NCBI GenBank assembly: GCA_016169945.1
Contig: JADLSH010000035.1
Span: 744,001 to 808,000 of the forward strand
Reading direction: 5' to 3'
DNA: 64,000 nucleotides
DNA from: Trachythela sp. YZ-2020
Lineage: Eukaryota > Cnidaria > Anthozoa > Malacalcyonacea > Clavulariidae
Below, one piece after another: positions 20,172 to 31,274 of the stretch. A program made the translations under genes and the position numbers. The notes beneath the pieces are model-generated. The model was not told the origin of the DNA. It saw only the letters and a program-made list of their open reading frames with translations, and did no database searches. Within the stretch, counting starts at the first letter, position 1, and every line of letters begins with the position of its first letter.

Positions 20172-20344
20172 AATTACATGTTCCTGCACAGGAGAAACAA
20201 GCAAAAAATAAAAAATGAAAGCGTAACGAAAAGGCTATTCCATGCTGTAGATTATGCAAGAATCCTATGAAAGGGCAAAAATATGTTAAATACCCACCCA
20301 AAAACAAAATAGAGCACAGTATTTGGGACAAAGGTGTAACATAA
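20172..20344 (+). pseudogene. Transposase-like pseudogene exon 9 (zinc knuckle)
   Basis: Acceptor TTTACAG ends at 20171. It encodes ELHVPAQEKQAKNKK, TGA at 20216-20218, then the knuckle CCRLCKNPMKGQKYVKYPP and a stop at 20342-20344. Confidence 0.75.
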
Positions 20345-20899
20345 ATTTTAATCAAATCGAAAATGTTTCGAGTTTTTACAGTACATAATAAATAAATCTG
20401 TGAATTTATCAAAAAGGAAACCAACTATATATTAATATTATCATGGATCACACGATAACAGGTTTTGTAAAATTTCATTATCAGAAATCATCCAGATTCC
20501 CCCAACAGAGGAAATTCCAGTCAGCCGGAGGGGGACGGTGTTACCTCTGGTAATAGTAAAATGTACTAACTAGGACATAAGAAAGGGGAGTATCGACTTG
20601 GATTCCTCTGGGGATGTTTTCCGAAGACCCAACACTATAAATATGGTGTGTAAGCTTTGGTTAGGGACTATCGCCAAGCAGATTTTTTCCAACTTTGCAG
20701 ACTTATTCTGAGGAGGGCGTTTGCTTATGGTCCGCAATTATTGAACAATTTGGACTAACACAGAATTTTTTGTGCAAACTACACAATACAACCAGCATCG
20801 GGCCCAAACTATTCCTGAACAGCTGATGTTCAGAAAATCAATTTATTGACAGTCCCTTACCAAACAATTTGGAAGCATGCGAGAGGTGATATTTATATT
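20345..20899. other. Intergenic, unassigned
   Basis: It lies between two convergent pseudogene 3' ends. I see no further exon, RNA or repeat. Confidence 0.4.
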
Positions 20900-21818
20900 T
20901 CTCAGTCAGATTCATCAACATAGCCAGCAACATAGCCAGCAACATAGCCATGTAGGCACATGCAGGCATAGGTTCCTTTCATTGCCGAGGAATCGATAAA
21001 CCATCCTCGTAAATCATCTGTACGAGACACTGGGCAGGAATCTAGAAAAAGGACAACAATTTGTTAAATGCCAATACAAAATGATTTTGTCTTTTACTAT
21101 CACATGCAATAATTTTATATATTCTACTTAATAATATCACAAGTAATTGAGCAATAAATGCATTTCTAACCTGTTCTCTCCTTCCAGTTGGCGATATCTG
21201 GCTTTAATTTTGGTTTTATAGTTATCTTCAGACATCTTTAAACTCCACTTTTGCAAACAAAAGCAATTAAATCCTGGGTGTTGCGTTATACATGACTTCG
21301 TCATAGCCTTCCAACTCAGAACAGCAATAGCACTCGTATCTATTATGAAGTAGTTCTACACTACAGTTACCACAATTACACCTGCAACAAAATTACAAAA
21401 ATAAAACATTTCACTTCGGTCAAAAGCAGCTAGAGCAACAGAGCATGTCAAAGCGACTACCTTACATCAAACATCGCGTACTGAAATGACAAATTATAAC
21501 GAATTTTTAATAGACTTTGATATAAATTCCTTACCATTCGCTTATATCTACAGAACTATTTAATCTTTTGCCAAGTTTTTCTTCTACTTCTAAACGCACC
21601 TGTTCTTCTTTGTGGTAGTTTTCAGCCAGGCTTGGTCAGCTAAAGGTTCATCGGCCTATTATGCAATGCCCGAACAACCATCGTCTTCGAGCTCTGGAGT
21701 ATTGACGATTATCATTATTTAATTATTCATCCTCTATGACATATTCAGGAATGAAGTTTACGTCCGGGTCATCAGATTGATAACTTGCATCAGAATTATC
21801 CGATTCACTGCTGGACAT
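20900..21818 (-). pseudogene. P2X7-like protein, three exons, broken
   Basis: Exon 1 (21818 to about 21535) starts MSSSESDNSDASYQ. It breaks after YVIEDE and recovers in another frame as LEVEEKLGKRLNSSVDISEW before a GTAAGG donor. Exon 2 (21381-21171) gives CNCGNCSVELLHNRYECYCC, a frameshift, then SCITQHPGFNCFCLQKW and KARYRQLEGEN. Exon 3 (from 21041) gives RFLPSVSYR, TGA, FTRMVYRFLGNER, a frameshift, then PMPACAYMAM. This order (CxCGxC, ECxCC, CITxHPGF, SYRxF.R, PLPACAY) is that of P2X7-like zinc-domain proteins. A 12-bp block (CATAGCCAGCAA) is triplicated near the end. The same split Trp codon as the copy at 4.1 kb confirms the family and gene structure. Confidence 0.8.
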
Positions 21819-21911
21819 GATCGCTGTATAATACTTATTTGCAATTGAAAGGTTTTTGGTAAAATACAGTCCTCCTCGGGATCGAATATAAAACAACACA
21901 TCGAACAACAA

Positions 21912-22279
21912 AGCAAAACACCAACTGCCTTGCGTGACGTCAGAAAAGCGTGCTAGGCCCAGACTCCTAACTCCGCGTCAATGGGCCACGAGATGCCATA
22001 TTTGACACGCCATAAAAACCACCCAAATTATTTTAAATTTTTTTTTCACTAAACCACTGTAAATAGGTAGTAGATCCGATAATACGAAAAAAAGAAATTG
22101 TGCGAGGGGCACTTTAACCAATAAAATATCATCTTCATATACCACGTGATAAAACGAACCACACACAGATCCAACTGCAAAGTGAATCATGTTGATGTAC
22201 ATATATGTATGTTGTTTTATAATTTCAAATTCAAATTAACCAATATTGACGGCAATAATACCTATTTAAAATCACATCT
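21912..22279. other. 5' flank of P2X7-like pseudogene, unassigned
   Basis: I see no recognisable gene. The flank may include the former promoter of the minus-strand pseudogene. Confidence 0.35.
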
Positions 22280-22582
22280 TTAAGACGTAAACAGAATGAA
22301 GAGCATTGATCCTAGTCTCAGTTTACTAACAGTAACACTGATTTGGTTACTAACAATATTGCATAATCGTGGCTGTTTTCTCACATCTGCAGATGATGTT
22401 GTCTGTATATTAATATCTTGAAGATATCTTGCCCACAATTCGACCTTGTCATTGTAACTGTTACACGCTACGCTTAGCTTTCCACGGTTAACACTAGCAA
22501 ATAATTTTACTACATGATTTGTGCCACGCCAGTTCACTTTCCATATAGATTCATCAGATAACCAATATATTTGACGTAACAT
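22280..22582 (-). CDS. Hypothetical 100-codon ORF
   Basis: The frame starts MLRQIYWLSDESIWKVNWRG and has a regular amino-acid mix (later QPRLCNIVSNQ, SKLRLGSMLF). That looks coding rather than random. I cannot name a family. A LINE or transposon fragment is as likely as a host exon. Confidence 0.3.
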   Translation of the reverse strand: MLRQIYWLSDESIWKVNWRGTNHVVKLFASVNRGKLSVACNSYNDKVELWARYLQDINIQTTSSADVRKQPRLCNIVSNQISVTVSKLRLGSMLFILFTS

Positions 22583-23058
22583 AAGTAATTATTATATGGA
22601 GATTTTAAGTCTGGAAAATGAAGTGGCCTTTTCCGGTCAGCCGCGTCTTATATTTAGTTTCTGATTCGCTTGATGAAATTTTGAATCTTTTAAGCCGTTT
22701 TTCTTTTTACCCAATTTAGTTTCCTGCCAGAGGAACTTCGGATTTTTCTCCTCTCTATAATAGGAAAGACAGCGTTTTTAATATTATATGTGTGGCATAG
22801 GTATTTTAAGGTTAATACATCACTACAACGTGATTTGTACGCATCGGACATATTGCTCAAACAGAATACAGTAACTCTCACAAGTATGCTAGAGCCAAAC
22901 CATTCATATTTTTATACATTAATATCGCCATTTGTTCCTGGCGTCTACTTTCCTTTTTTTTTCAACCGAATTCATTCAGTAAGTCAATAAACCGATATTG
23001 ATATCCTTTCCTGGCAATTATACAGACAGTTTACAATCAAAAAATAAATTCTTTACAC
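22583..23058. other. Unassigned spacer
   Basis: The short opposing frames at 22690-22990 show no recognisable domain. Confidence 0.35.
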
Positions 23059-23294
23059 TACAGCAAGATAAGATAAGACCAAGTAAGACCAAGATAAGAC
23101 CAAGATAAGACCAAGATAAGACCAAGATAGGACCAAGATAAGACCAAGATAAGACCAAGATAAGACCAAGATAAGACCAAGATAAGACCAAGATAAGACC
23201 AAGATAAGACCAAGATAAGATAAGATAAGACCAAGATAAGATAAGACCAAGATAAGATAAGATAAGATAAGATAAGATAAGATAAGATAAGATA

Positions 23295-23323
<29 letters not shown>
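23059..23323 (-). repeat. (TCTTA)n / (TCTTGGTCTTA)n tail minisatellite
   Basis: About 265 bp of 5-bp (GATAA on the plus strand) and 11-bp (CCAAGATAAGA) units. It lies at the 3' end of the minus-strand LINE, as expected for a microsatellite-type LINE tail that has expanded. All minus frames stay open (LSYLI/LVLSW) because the unit lacks stops. These are not proteins. Confidence 0.85.
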
Positions 23324-23325
<2 letters not shown>

Positions 23326-26068
23326 ACAAACTTTAATTCCTCCAATATTGAAGATATCTAGGTACAATATTTAAAAACTATAAAATGTTTAAATATATAA
23401 AATGTCAACAAACAAAAAATTAAAAAATGATTAATTTCATGAATGGTCAGTTCTAATTAAAGCTAGTTTGTTCTGTTATAGTTAACAGCATGTTAATATG
23501 TCTGACAACAATTAAAGAAAGTTCGTCCATCAGGCCTTCGTTTCCGCATCCATGGTAAATACGTCTGCTGAGTAAGCATATGTATAGTTCGACATCATCC
23601 ATTGACTGAAGAATAGCCAAAATACTTGTCGGAAGACTATCTGATATCTCGTCCCACATTTTGTTCCGCCAGCTACTTGTGTGTGAACATCTCATAATAA
23701 AATGGAAGTTAACATTCCAAACTTGAACTTTGCAAAAAATACAGCGGGTCGTCTCATCACATTTCGTCCACAAATTGAAAAGTCTCGGAGTATTTCCACA
23801 AACAATCTTTGCTACTTTCAATATTGAAAATTTCAAGTGAGAATTTCTTCTTGCCAACTTCCAGAGGTGTAGGGGTTCCAGTTTCGTATGAACTTCTTTA
23901 AAGAAAACGAGTTCTTCTTTGTTTAACATGCCGTTTCTCCACTTTAGCTCCTCGTATCTCTTGATTTCAATATAAACTTGTTTCCTCCAGGTGTTCCTTG
24001 TTGGAAAGGTTAATTCGCCAATATAAGTAGTGAGATAGCTTGTAAGGTTGTATTTTTGTATAATGCGGATTATATCAGGAAAGAAGCTAAGTTTTTGTTT
24101 TCGTGGATTTGTAAGGTATGAGAAAAGGCGATTGATGAAGATCTGTTTTGTAACCATTGTTGGCCTTGATAAACATAAGCGACCGAAGTACTTTAACTTG
24201 GCCTTGTCGATGTAACCTTCCATTGACCACAGGCCTAAACTTCCAACTGCTGCTTCAGATCTGGTATTAGGATCTAAACCTTGAATACACTTCGCATTGA
24301 AGCGCAGACTTCTTTCAATTGATGTTGTTTCATGCTGAGTTAAATTGTTCCAAAGTTCGCAACCGTACATAGCAGTCGGAAACACAACAGTGCACAATAG
24401 ATTGGCACCACAAATTGGATTTATAGCATTCGGACGAGCGCCGATATTGGAAACATTTGCCATCGTTGATTTTGCTTTTGCACAAGCATTGAGTGTGCGT
24501 TTTACGCTCGAAAAATTCCCGGATAGTTATATTCCAACATGTGGCCAACTTTCCTTTTCTTCTATTTTAACACCATACAAAGTCCACTGGCGGGAATTCA
24601 TAAGCTTGTTCCGCATTTGCGTAGATTCGCCAAAAGTTACTATAGTTGTTTTGGATGGACTGATCTCAAAACGCCATTTAATACTGTAACGTTCCAAAGA
24701 GTCCAGCATGACTTGTAGACCCTTAACACGTGTGGACATTATGGTAATGTCATCGGCGACCATAACTGGATTGCATTCGAGATTGTTCAGCCAAAGGCCT
24801 TCACCGCATTCGTCAAAAATGTTAGGTAAATCGTCGTTGAATATCATGAAGAGCCATGGTGACAAAACACCTCCTTGTCTTACTCCTTGTAAAATCGGGA
24901 ATTCGGCAGACGGTACACCATCAAACATAACGCGACTTTTAACTGGGAGTACCAATTTCTGAGGAGTCTCCAAGTTTTCCCTTTAATACCAAGATTGAAC
25001 ATTTTGTAGAAGAGGCCAGGGATCCACACAGTATCGAATGCTTTTGTGGTGTCCAAGAAACAACAATAAACTTTGCTACCATTTTCAATGTTATGTAGTG
25101 CAGCTTCTTTTAGTGACAACGTTGCATCAAGGCAGCTTTTCCCTTTTTGGTACGCATATTGCATGCTGTTAGGAAATCCCCTTCTGATGAAAAAAGGGGT
25201 CCATCTATCGAGTATTAATCGTTCGAATATTTTTCCGATTACATTCAACAGCGTAATGCCACGGTAATTATTTTTGTCGTGTCTATTTTTCTTGTTATGT
25301 TTAAAAAGTGAAATAATGTCACCGACCGCAAGAGCACTTGGGATCTTTTCTTCGACTCTATTTGCATTGAGAACCTCAGTGAGTACTTGAAATACCGCAT
25401 GACCGCCACACTTTATATGTTCGTAAAACAAAGAATCTGGACCACATGCTTTCCCATTAGGTAATTCATTGCACGTTCTACTGACTTCTTCAACAGTGAA
25501 AGCTGTATTCAAAGCATCAAAGCTCGCGCTGAAACTCTCAATTTCATAGTCATTCAAACAACTTTCGACATGAGAAGCAAACTCTGCGTCAAAATTTGGA
25601 TTCGGTTTAGGAGTGTACAATTGCGAGTAGTGGTCTTTCCATACCTCACGCAGTTCGTTCGTGTCACTTATAAATTTTCCGTCAATCTTCAGACTATTTG
25701 TTTGTAGTCTTCTCTTTTTCCGTCGAGATGACATGATGCGTTGAAATGCGCTATTGTCTTGCTCAAAAATATTTTCGAAATGTTCGTACTCTTTGCACTC
25801 GTATTCGTGAGCCTTTCGTCTGAGATGCCTTCTAAAATCACGTTTTGCCTGCTTGTAAGCGCGGAAAGTTTCACTGTCTGGAGCTCGCGGGCGTCCTTGC
25901 ATGATCCAAAGTTTTCTGTAGTGACGACATTTGTCGTGCAATGGTTTTAGGCCTTCTTTCCAGTAGGGTTTAAGATAATCCCTGAAGCTTGATTTAGGAA
26001 TAGATTGATCTGCTGATGATTTAAGCGTAGTTGTTAAGTTGTTTAATAGCTCACTTACTGAAGCGATG
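23324..26068 (-). mobile_element. Non-LTR retrotransposon, 5' truncated
   Basis: It spans from the repeat tail at 23323 to a 5' truncation at about 26068. It encodes the linker and RT to the C-terminus in three frames. A matching TCTTA-type repeat sits directly before its 5' end (26069-26184), so it may have landed in, or next to, the tail of an earlier copy. Confidence 0.8.
23453..26064 (-). pseudogene. LINE reverse transcriptase, frameshifted
   Basis: From 26064 leftward, a linker rich in Arg/Lys leads to NGKACGPDSLFYEH (RT motif 1), YRGITLLNVIGKIFERL, CCFLDTTKAFDTVW (motif A, about 25040), a frameshift near 24970, QGVRQGGVLSPWLFMI (motif B) and VADDITIMS (motif C, about 24750). MVADD replaces the usual YADD. 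Another frameshift near 24530 leads to a C-terminal region (24463-23453) with NAINPICGANLLCTVVFPTAMYG, YFGRLC and CIFC..VNFHFIMRC, a zinc-knuckle-like HxxxxC end. At least two frameshifts disable it. The clade is not certain. Confidence 0.8.
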
Positions 26069-26184
26069 TCCTCAATAAGATAAGATAAGATAAGATAAGA
26101 TAAGATAAGACCAAGATAAGGCAAGACCAAGATAAGATAAGACCAAGATAAGATAAGACCAAGATAAGACTTGGTAAGATAAGA
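26069..26184 (-). repeat. Second TCTTA/TCTTGG repeat block
   Basis: The same 5- and 11-bp units as at 23059-23323 join the LINE 5' truncation point on one side and a foreign RT fragment on the other. Confidence 0.8.
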
Positions 26185-26262
26185 CCAAGCCAATGGTTCA
26201 TTTATAATTTCATAGTGATTCAGCTTCCGAATAAGAATATATTGCTCAACTGTATCAAATAT
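26185..26262 (-). pseudogene. Short RT motif-A fragment of another LINE
   Basis: It encodes IFDTVEQYILIRKLNHYEI followed by EPLAW, which resembles the FDTVNHxILLxKL.HYGI motif of CR1-type RTs. It is unlike the neighbouring LINE and is broken by the repeat block. Confidence 0.6.
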
Positions 26263-26704
26263 CTTACTCAGGGGGGGCTGATTATATGGAGGAAATTTAA
26301 CCCGGTTACTGGAGTGTGGAAAAGAGGGGGGAGTGAAAAACAGTGCCTTCCTAAAATCGATCAAGGAGTAAAAAACATGACTTATTTGAAATTAACAATG
26401 AAATACATTTATTCTACGCCATGCGCTCATAACCACACGAGTAGACTCATGTGGTAGACGTGACTGATTTTCCCACTTCCTGGTTTCATTCTCCCTCATT
26501 TCCATAATCTCAGCTAGATCTGAATTTTCTTAATGTATTGGCCCCATATTCAAGAACAGGACACTTTAGATTAAGAAACCGTTATCTACCACTTGGTACC
26601 ACGTTCTGTGTGATTCTCACGTCGTGTTACCTAAATTTGCATGGTTAATGTACAAACTGAGTGCTGACACGGAAGAATGGTTTGAACGGAAACCATTGAG
26701 TAAA
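26263..26704. other. Unassigned spacer
   Basis: I see no gene or repeat that I can support. Confidence 0.35.
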
Positions 26705-27579
26705 CAAATTATGGTAAGCTGTAAAACATGGAATCTGGAATTTTGGAATCTTGGAATTTTTGAATATTGGAATTTAAAATCTTAAAATTTCTAAATATTT
26801 TTACATCATTCCAAAGTATATAATTCGCTTATATATTTTGTCATTTAGCATTTTTGACACAGAATGCGTCATTTTGCATAACGTTTGTAGATCGTTTTCT
26901 CTAGATCATCTGCAATTTCCGTAGGGTTAGCGGCCTAAATCCTCCCTTGTTATAAAGCTTTATACATGTGTCTGAAATAGGTGCGCACCTTTGAGGCTTT
27001 ACATTGTCATTGCAACAAGAAAGACGAAAGAGAGTGCTTTTGCACCCTGGCCTTTGCAAACTAGAGTCATTCTTACACATGCTTTGCCTTTGCGCGTTTT
27101 ATCTACCAAATTGTTTATCGCACTTCTGAAGCTGGTGTTGACAACTTATTTCTGACAATAGGGGTATTTCAATCAAATTAAGCATTAGATTTTGTTGTTC
27201 TGTATCACTTAATTTAGAGCATTGTAACACTAAAATGCCAAATTTGGCACTGAGCTTAAGCGTTTGTACCATTATGCTTGTAAAAATACCATTATGTAGC
27301 ATTATGCCTGTAAAAATATTGCTTTCTGTCTCCAAGGTCCCATTTTGGACACGTGTCTCTAGCTTTATAACACAGACAATTTAGGCTGATAACCCTATGG
27401 AATAATGTAGCAAAAACGATCAACAAACGACATGCAAAATAACGCATTCTGTGTCAAAATTTAAAAAAAAGGAAATTATATATTTGATGTGATTTTCTAA
27501 GATTCAAAAATTCTTAGATTCCGGAAATCCAAGATTGCCAATTCTAGATTCCATGTTTTACAGCTTACCGGCAAATTAT
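26705..27579. mobile_element. hAT-like MITE with 8-bp target duplication
   Basis: TSD CAAATTAT at 26705-26712 is repeated exactly at 27572-27579. The termini are GGTAAGCTGTAAAACATGGA at the left and its near-perfect reverse complement at 27546-27569. A second inverted pair inside (ACACAGAATGCGTCATTTTG versus CAAAATAACGCATTCTGTGT) extends the symmetry. There is no transposase frame. The 8-bp TSD points to the hAT superfamily. Confidence 0.85.
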
Positions 27580-27661
27580 TATCTGCACAGTACTTATAGA
27601 ATTGACCAAGCGCCAGCCTTTGATATACATTAGCAAGCTTGCCAGGTCACTATCTACGAAA

Positions 27662-27746
27662 ATGCTGAACTTAAGTTTCTTGGTCCTTTGCATACATGTT
27701 CTTGGACTTGGTGCCAACTACATTGCTAATCAACCGCCATTTGAAG
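27662..27746 (+). CDS. Putative signal-peptide exon of a secreted protein
   Basis: ATG at 27662 opens MLNLSFLVLCIHVLGLGANY, a short n-region, a hydrophobic core and a small-residue cleavage zone. IANQPPFE follows, then an ideal donor GTAAGT at 27747. This is what exon 1 of a secreted protein looks like. The nearest downstream plus-strand host exons are those of the nuclease gene at 43.04 kb, also likely secreted, so it may be that gene's exon 1. The exon ends in phase 1, which I could not match to an obvious AG acceptor before 43039. The link therefore stays a hypothesis, or an intermediate exon is missing. Confidence 0.45.
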
Positions 27747-28679
27747 GTAAGTAACACTCCTTCAGTGATATATGATAGACGACCTTTGTTAGAAAGGGAT
27801 ACAGATAGAGGTGCTTTTTAACGCATCGTATATATTCAGTGGAAAGTCGACGTGGCTGTACGAGCTTCAATAAATCTTCATAAAATGGTTTAATCTCTAT
27901 CTCAAGAAGCTAGAAATTTGTACAGAAAATTTTTAGGCTATAACAGAGATAAAAACCACATCAAGTGATTTAAATCTGGCAAAGATTTAAGTAAATTTGT
28001 AGATTTATTCTCGACCAAGCTGATGAATGTGAAGTTACCTGGGACCGGTTGTTCGAAGCAGGATTAGCGCTAACCCTGTGTAAAAATTTGACCTACTGTT
28101 TGGCTTATGTATTTCTGCACGTCTGTTAATTTCAAAACTCCAGAAAATAGAACTTCACTATATCCAGACGAAATTTCTGGAAAAATTTATAAAGGAGTTT
28201 ATAAAGGAGCGGAGACGAAGCCAACATGGCTGACAACGATGAAGTTTCGTGATAGTACAAACCTCTGGGAAAGGTGAAGAAACTATTGGAAAAAATCTTC
28301 GCCTGAAAGCTTAATTTAAGGCAAAAGTCGAGTCTATTTTGTTATTGGAAATGGGAAGGGCTAGTCTTTTAACAGCGCTTAGACTTTTACAATAGGATTA
28401 CTTTACAATTCAAGCATAAGACGACAACGAACAGCCTTTGTCGAAGGAGCCACTTGATATTTCAAGCGACAGGAAATGGTCTCAGCCTAGGTAATTAAGG
28501 CAGTGACTGTTGAAAATACATTGAACGAAATATTGTGAGATTTTAACCCATTTTAATAAAAATAATATATACAGATAAAACGTTTCTTGTGATAAAACTT
28601 ACAAAACATGTGGTGAAGTAATGGTCAAGTGACTCAAGTCACGCCATCTGATCATGCGACTATATCAACCAGTCATAGT
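27747..28679. other. Intronic or intergenic, unassigned
   Basis: No exon or repeat is recognisable here. Confidence 0.35.
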
Positions 28680-28681
28680 TG

Positions 28682-28717
<36 letters not shown>

Positions 28718-28990
28718 GAAACTTTATTAACCCTTTACAGGGCAAATTTTAAAATACCACTCATGGCATCACTGCCCGCTTAGGGTTATATTTTGAGCAA
28801 ATTGTCGGATTGAACAGATAATGAGTTTGGATGTTTGACAGAATGTTTTTTCAGCACATTTTGCATATCTTAGTGCTAGTTGACATAAATTTACTTGTTG
28901 CTGTAGTGCTAAGGGGTTTTAGTTGATTTTTATGGCCGCTTGCGGAGGAGGGCAGGGGTGGTTGTGCTGAAGTAATATAGAGTACTGCGG
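28680..28990 (-). repeat. LINE 3'-end fragment with (TTA)n tail
   Basis: (AAT)n at about 28680-28718 is followed, on the minus strand, by a UTR-like end (TTAATAAAGTTTCTATT...). This resembles the TTTAAATAAAGTTTTACTACT end of the LINE at 61.7 kb. The coding part is not visible. Confidence 0.45.
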
Positions 28991-29440
28991 CAGCATGAGA
29001 ATACTGAAAATGAAATTAGTCATAACGATGTTATATTATAATGACATTTAACAAATATAAAATTATATATTACTTGAAAGAAATGAAATTCTATATTACT
29101 TGTACTGTTCACTTGTTTCCATGGGTTCTACGTACTGAAGCCAGTGTCTTCCATTGTCGACAATGACCCTAACTTAGCTTAGCTTACGTTAAGTTACCAT
29201 AATGCTGTTGAATCAATGCGAAAGTCTTTGAAGCAGTCTCTTCCACTACTCAGGCACAAGCAAACATTGGGCTTGATGCAATATGTTCTAATGCCGATTG
29301 TTTGATACCTTGTGCTTTGGCTATAGTGAACGGTATTATCTGAACAGACAATCTCTAAATTTTCAATGTCATTTTCTTGAATAGTACAACTTGGTGAATA
29401 TCAAGATTTTTCTCGACATCTCGCTCGATAAGATTAATAA

Positions 29441-29695
29441 TAGATGGAATACTCGAACGGAAATTTATATACATATTTTAGACCTACAATAGCCAGGAGC
29501 AGTTGCGAAACATGCAACTTAGGCCTTCTGCCCAAACGACTACTAGACTCTGTAGCAGAATTGGTTAGAGCGCTGCACCGGAATTGCAGGGCCGCAGATT
29601 CAATTACTGCCAGAGGGCCTAAGTTGCATTTTTTGCAACTGCTCTTGGCTAGGTCTAAAATATGTATAAACATTTCTGTTCGAGTATTCCATCTA
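29441..29695. mobile_element. tRNA-cored foldback element
   Basis: Inverted arms of about 80-90 bp begin TAGATGGAATACTCGAAC at 29441 and end at 29695 with the complement. Further paired blocks are CCTA..AGCCAGGAGCAGTTGC and GCAACTGCTCTTGGCTAGG. Between the arms, at about 29549-29612, lies a tRNA-like sequence (TGTAGCAGAATTGGTTAGAGC, then CGCAGATTCAATTACTGCC). TA sits at both ends. A second element of the same design is at 54105-54290. Confidence 0.75.
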
Positions 29696-30330
29696 CTAAC
29701 TAACACCTTCTACTTGGTGAATATACTGTAGTCATCATCTTCAAGCTTTGACTACTCAGAATCTGAACGTAGCTCTAATATATACTAAAATTCCTCACCC
29801 ATAGTATATCATCTTCTTCTCCGCTTCAACGCCTCTGTCCTTGATTGCCTGCAGAACAAAGTTATCCTAGTGAATACAGTTTTACTGCCATATTGATAAA
29901 ACCATTGAATACATTTATACAAAGCGGCCCACTGGTGGAGTTGTCGGCTCCACCTAGGAAACATTTCGGATTAATACAAATCCCTATGTTGCACTTGGCC
30001 CCCCGCCCCTTACTCCCTTCTGCCTGATACATTTTTGGAGGCCCTTGACTGAAAATCCTGGCTATGTAACATAGAAAAATCTTTTAATTTAGCTGGTATT
30101 TTATGCAACCCAAAATTGTTATTGCACTATGGCAACAAATTATTTTGAACTCTCTGAGGTGCTTGAATGATAGCAGCTATTTAAATTAGCTGACCAAGTT
30201 AACCTGTATAATTATAAATATTGTATATTATTATTATTATTATTATTATTACTAGCCAGGATGGTAATTTTTTGGGGGACAAAAACATTAAAGGCGCCCA
30301 TGCCACTCAAGATATCCTTTTGCTATACTA
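29696..30330. other. Unassigned spacer with (ATT)n
   Basis: A short (ATT)n microsatellite lies at about 30226-30253. There is no gene signal. Confidence 0.4.
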
Positions 30331-30870
30331 TCTATTCAGTGGCAAAACACTCACCTTCCGAAAAGTCAACATTTTACATCGCTTCAAACTTAAAATGGCA
30401 GCCATAATAAGAAAATATGGGTGCCAGTACTTCATGTTAGCAACGTGAAAATATTTACATATACAAAGCATGCAGAGAAAAATTGTTTTCTTCCATTTCG
30501 CACCAAATGGTGGAAGGAAAATCAGTGTATTTTAAAGAAGCTTTACTTTTTTCATGCTTTATCTTTCGCTCCAAAGACTGGTTTAAAAGTTCTATTTTTA
30601 GCAGAGGTTATCGGGGGTCGGTTGTATAAAAAAGTAGTTAAAGTTAACTATAAGTAGTGCGAAAGTTAACCAATCAGAATCGCGAATTTTACAGTTAACC
30701 ACTATTTAACTACGAAAATGGTAGTTGAAATGCATTTAAGACCTTTATACAACCGTTCCCTGGACTCCTAATCGTAAGTTTAAGCGAATTCAATTCAATA
30801 ATTCGCGAGAAAATTGCTTTCGAGTTGAGAGAAGTGAAGCAAATTTGGCAAAAAGCTAGCCTAATTATCA
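30331..30870 (+). repeat. Dispersed repeat copy 1, interrupted by a MITE
   Basis: It is similar in order to 47251-47690 (shared blocks GAGAAAATTGCTTTCGAGTT and AAGCAAATTTGGCAAAAAGC). The tail also matches 50478-50604 on the minus strand. Here the repeat is split by the MITE at about 30614-30760. Confidence 0.65.
30614..30760. mobile_element. Small MITE inside the dispersed repeat
   Basis: The ends GGTCGGTTGTATAAA and TTTATACAACCG are inverted, and internal TAGTTAAA/TTTAACTA blocks are also paired. Comparison with the uninterrupted copy at 47.45 kb shows this segment is extra. The TSD is not clear. Confidence 0.65.
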
Positions 30871-31274
30871 GACGGTTCGTTGTCGTCTCTCACTTCCCCT
30901 CTCCGTCTGATGGACTTCACCGGATATTGTGCTCCTGCGATTGTTTTATTTCGACCAATCACAGCGAGGGTTTCAATTTTTGAGAGGTGAGGTATGTCAG
31001 GAATGTTAAACAAAATATTGTGAATGTTGTCAATGGGTGCAGTCGAAGCAATTTGAAGGAAATATTTTAAATTTGTGCTGTGTGGGCAATGGAATTATTG
31101 AAGTTTAATTGGGAATATGTAAAGGAGTTGTATATTGTTAAAGCCGCAGATTTGGTTTGATTTCGGGCTTTTCTCGGCGAAAAAACTGTTCGCGTGTGTA
31201 TGTTTTTGTCAACCATGAGTGAGCATATCCACATGAAAGTAGCCGTAGTGTGCCCCTCGGCGTAGTAATTATTA
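30871..31274. other. Unassigned spacer
   Basis: No supportable gene. The minus-strand frame at 31067-31312 is not recognisable. Confidence 0.35.

Larger units (their letters stand above)
7026..20344 (+). pseudogene. Kolobok-like DDE transposase-family gene, nine exons, broken
   Basis: The exons join in phase into a protein with an acidic N-terminus, a CHSC/CSNPKC zinc-like region, GHMGLGCVS-type and GHSAKF motifs, SDRHASIAKHM, YFDIWHLKK, KPCENHLHWSATSTF and a C-terminal CRLCKNPMKG zinc knuckle. From memory of the family this matches a multi-copy group in cnidarians resembling Kolobok-type transposases; the superfamily assignment is tentative. Visible lesions are a 2-nt insertion near 7404, a lost splice donor after 17705 (AT for GT), a change in the expected GDGR motif to RKGR, TAA at 18946, TGA at 19187, a frameshift near 19230, TAA at 19799 and TGA at 20216. 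Intron 2 (7740-17507) is swollen to 9.8 kb by nested repeats. Confidence 0.75.

Noticed and set aside
23018..23367. Three overlapping LSYLIL/LVLSW-rich frames resembling membrane proteins
   Set aside because: They are translations of a 5/11-bp satellite at a LINE tail and are open in all three frames.
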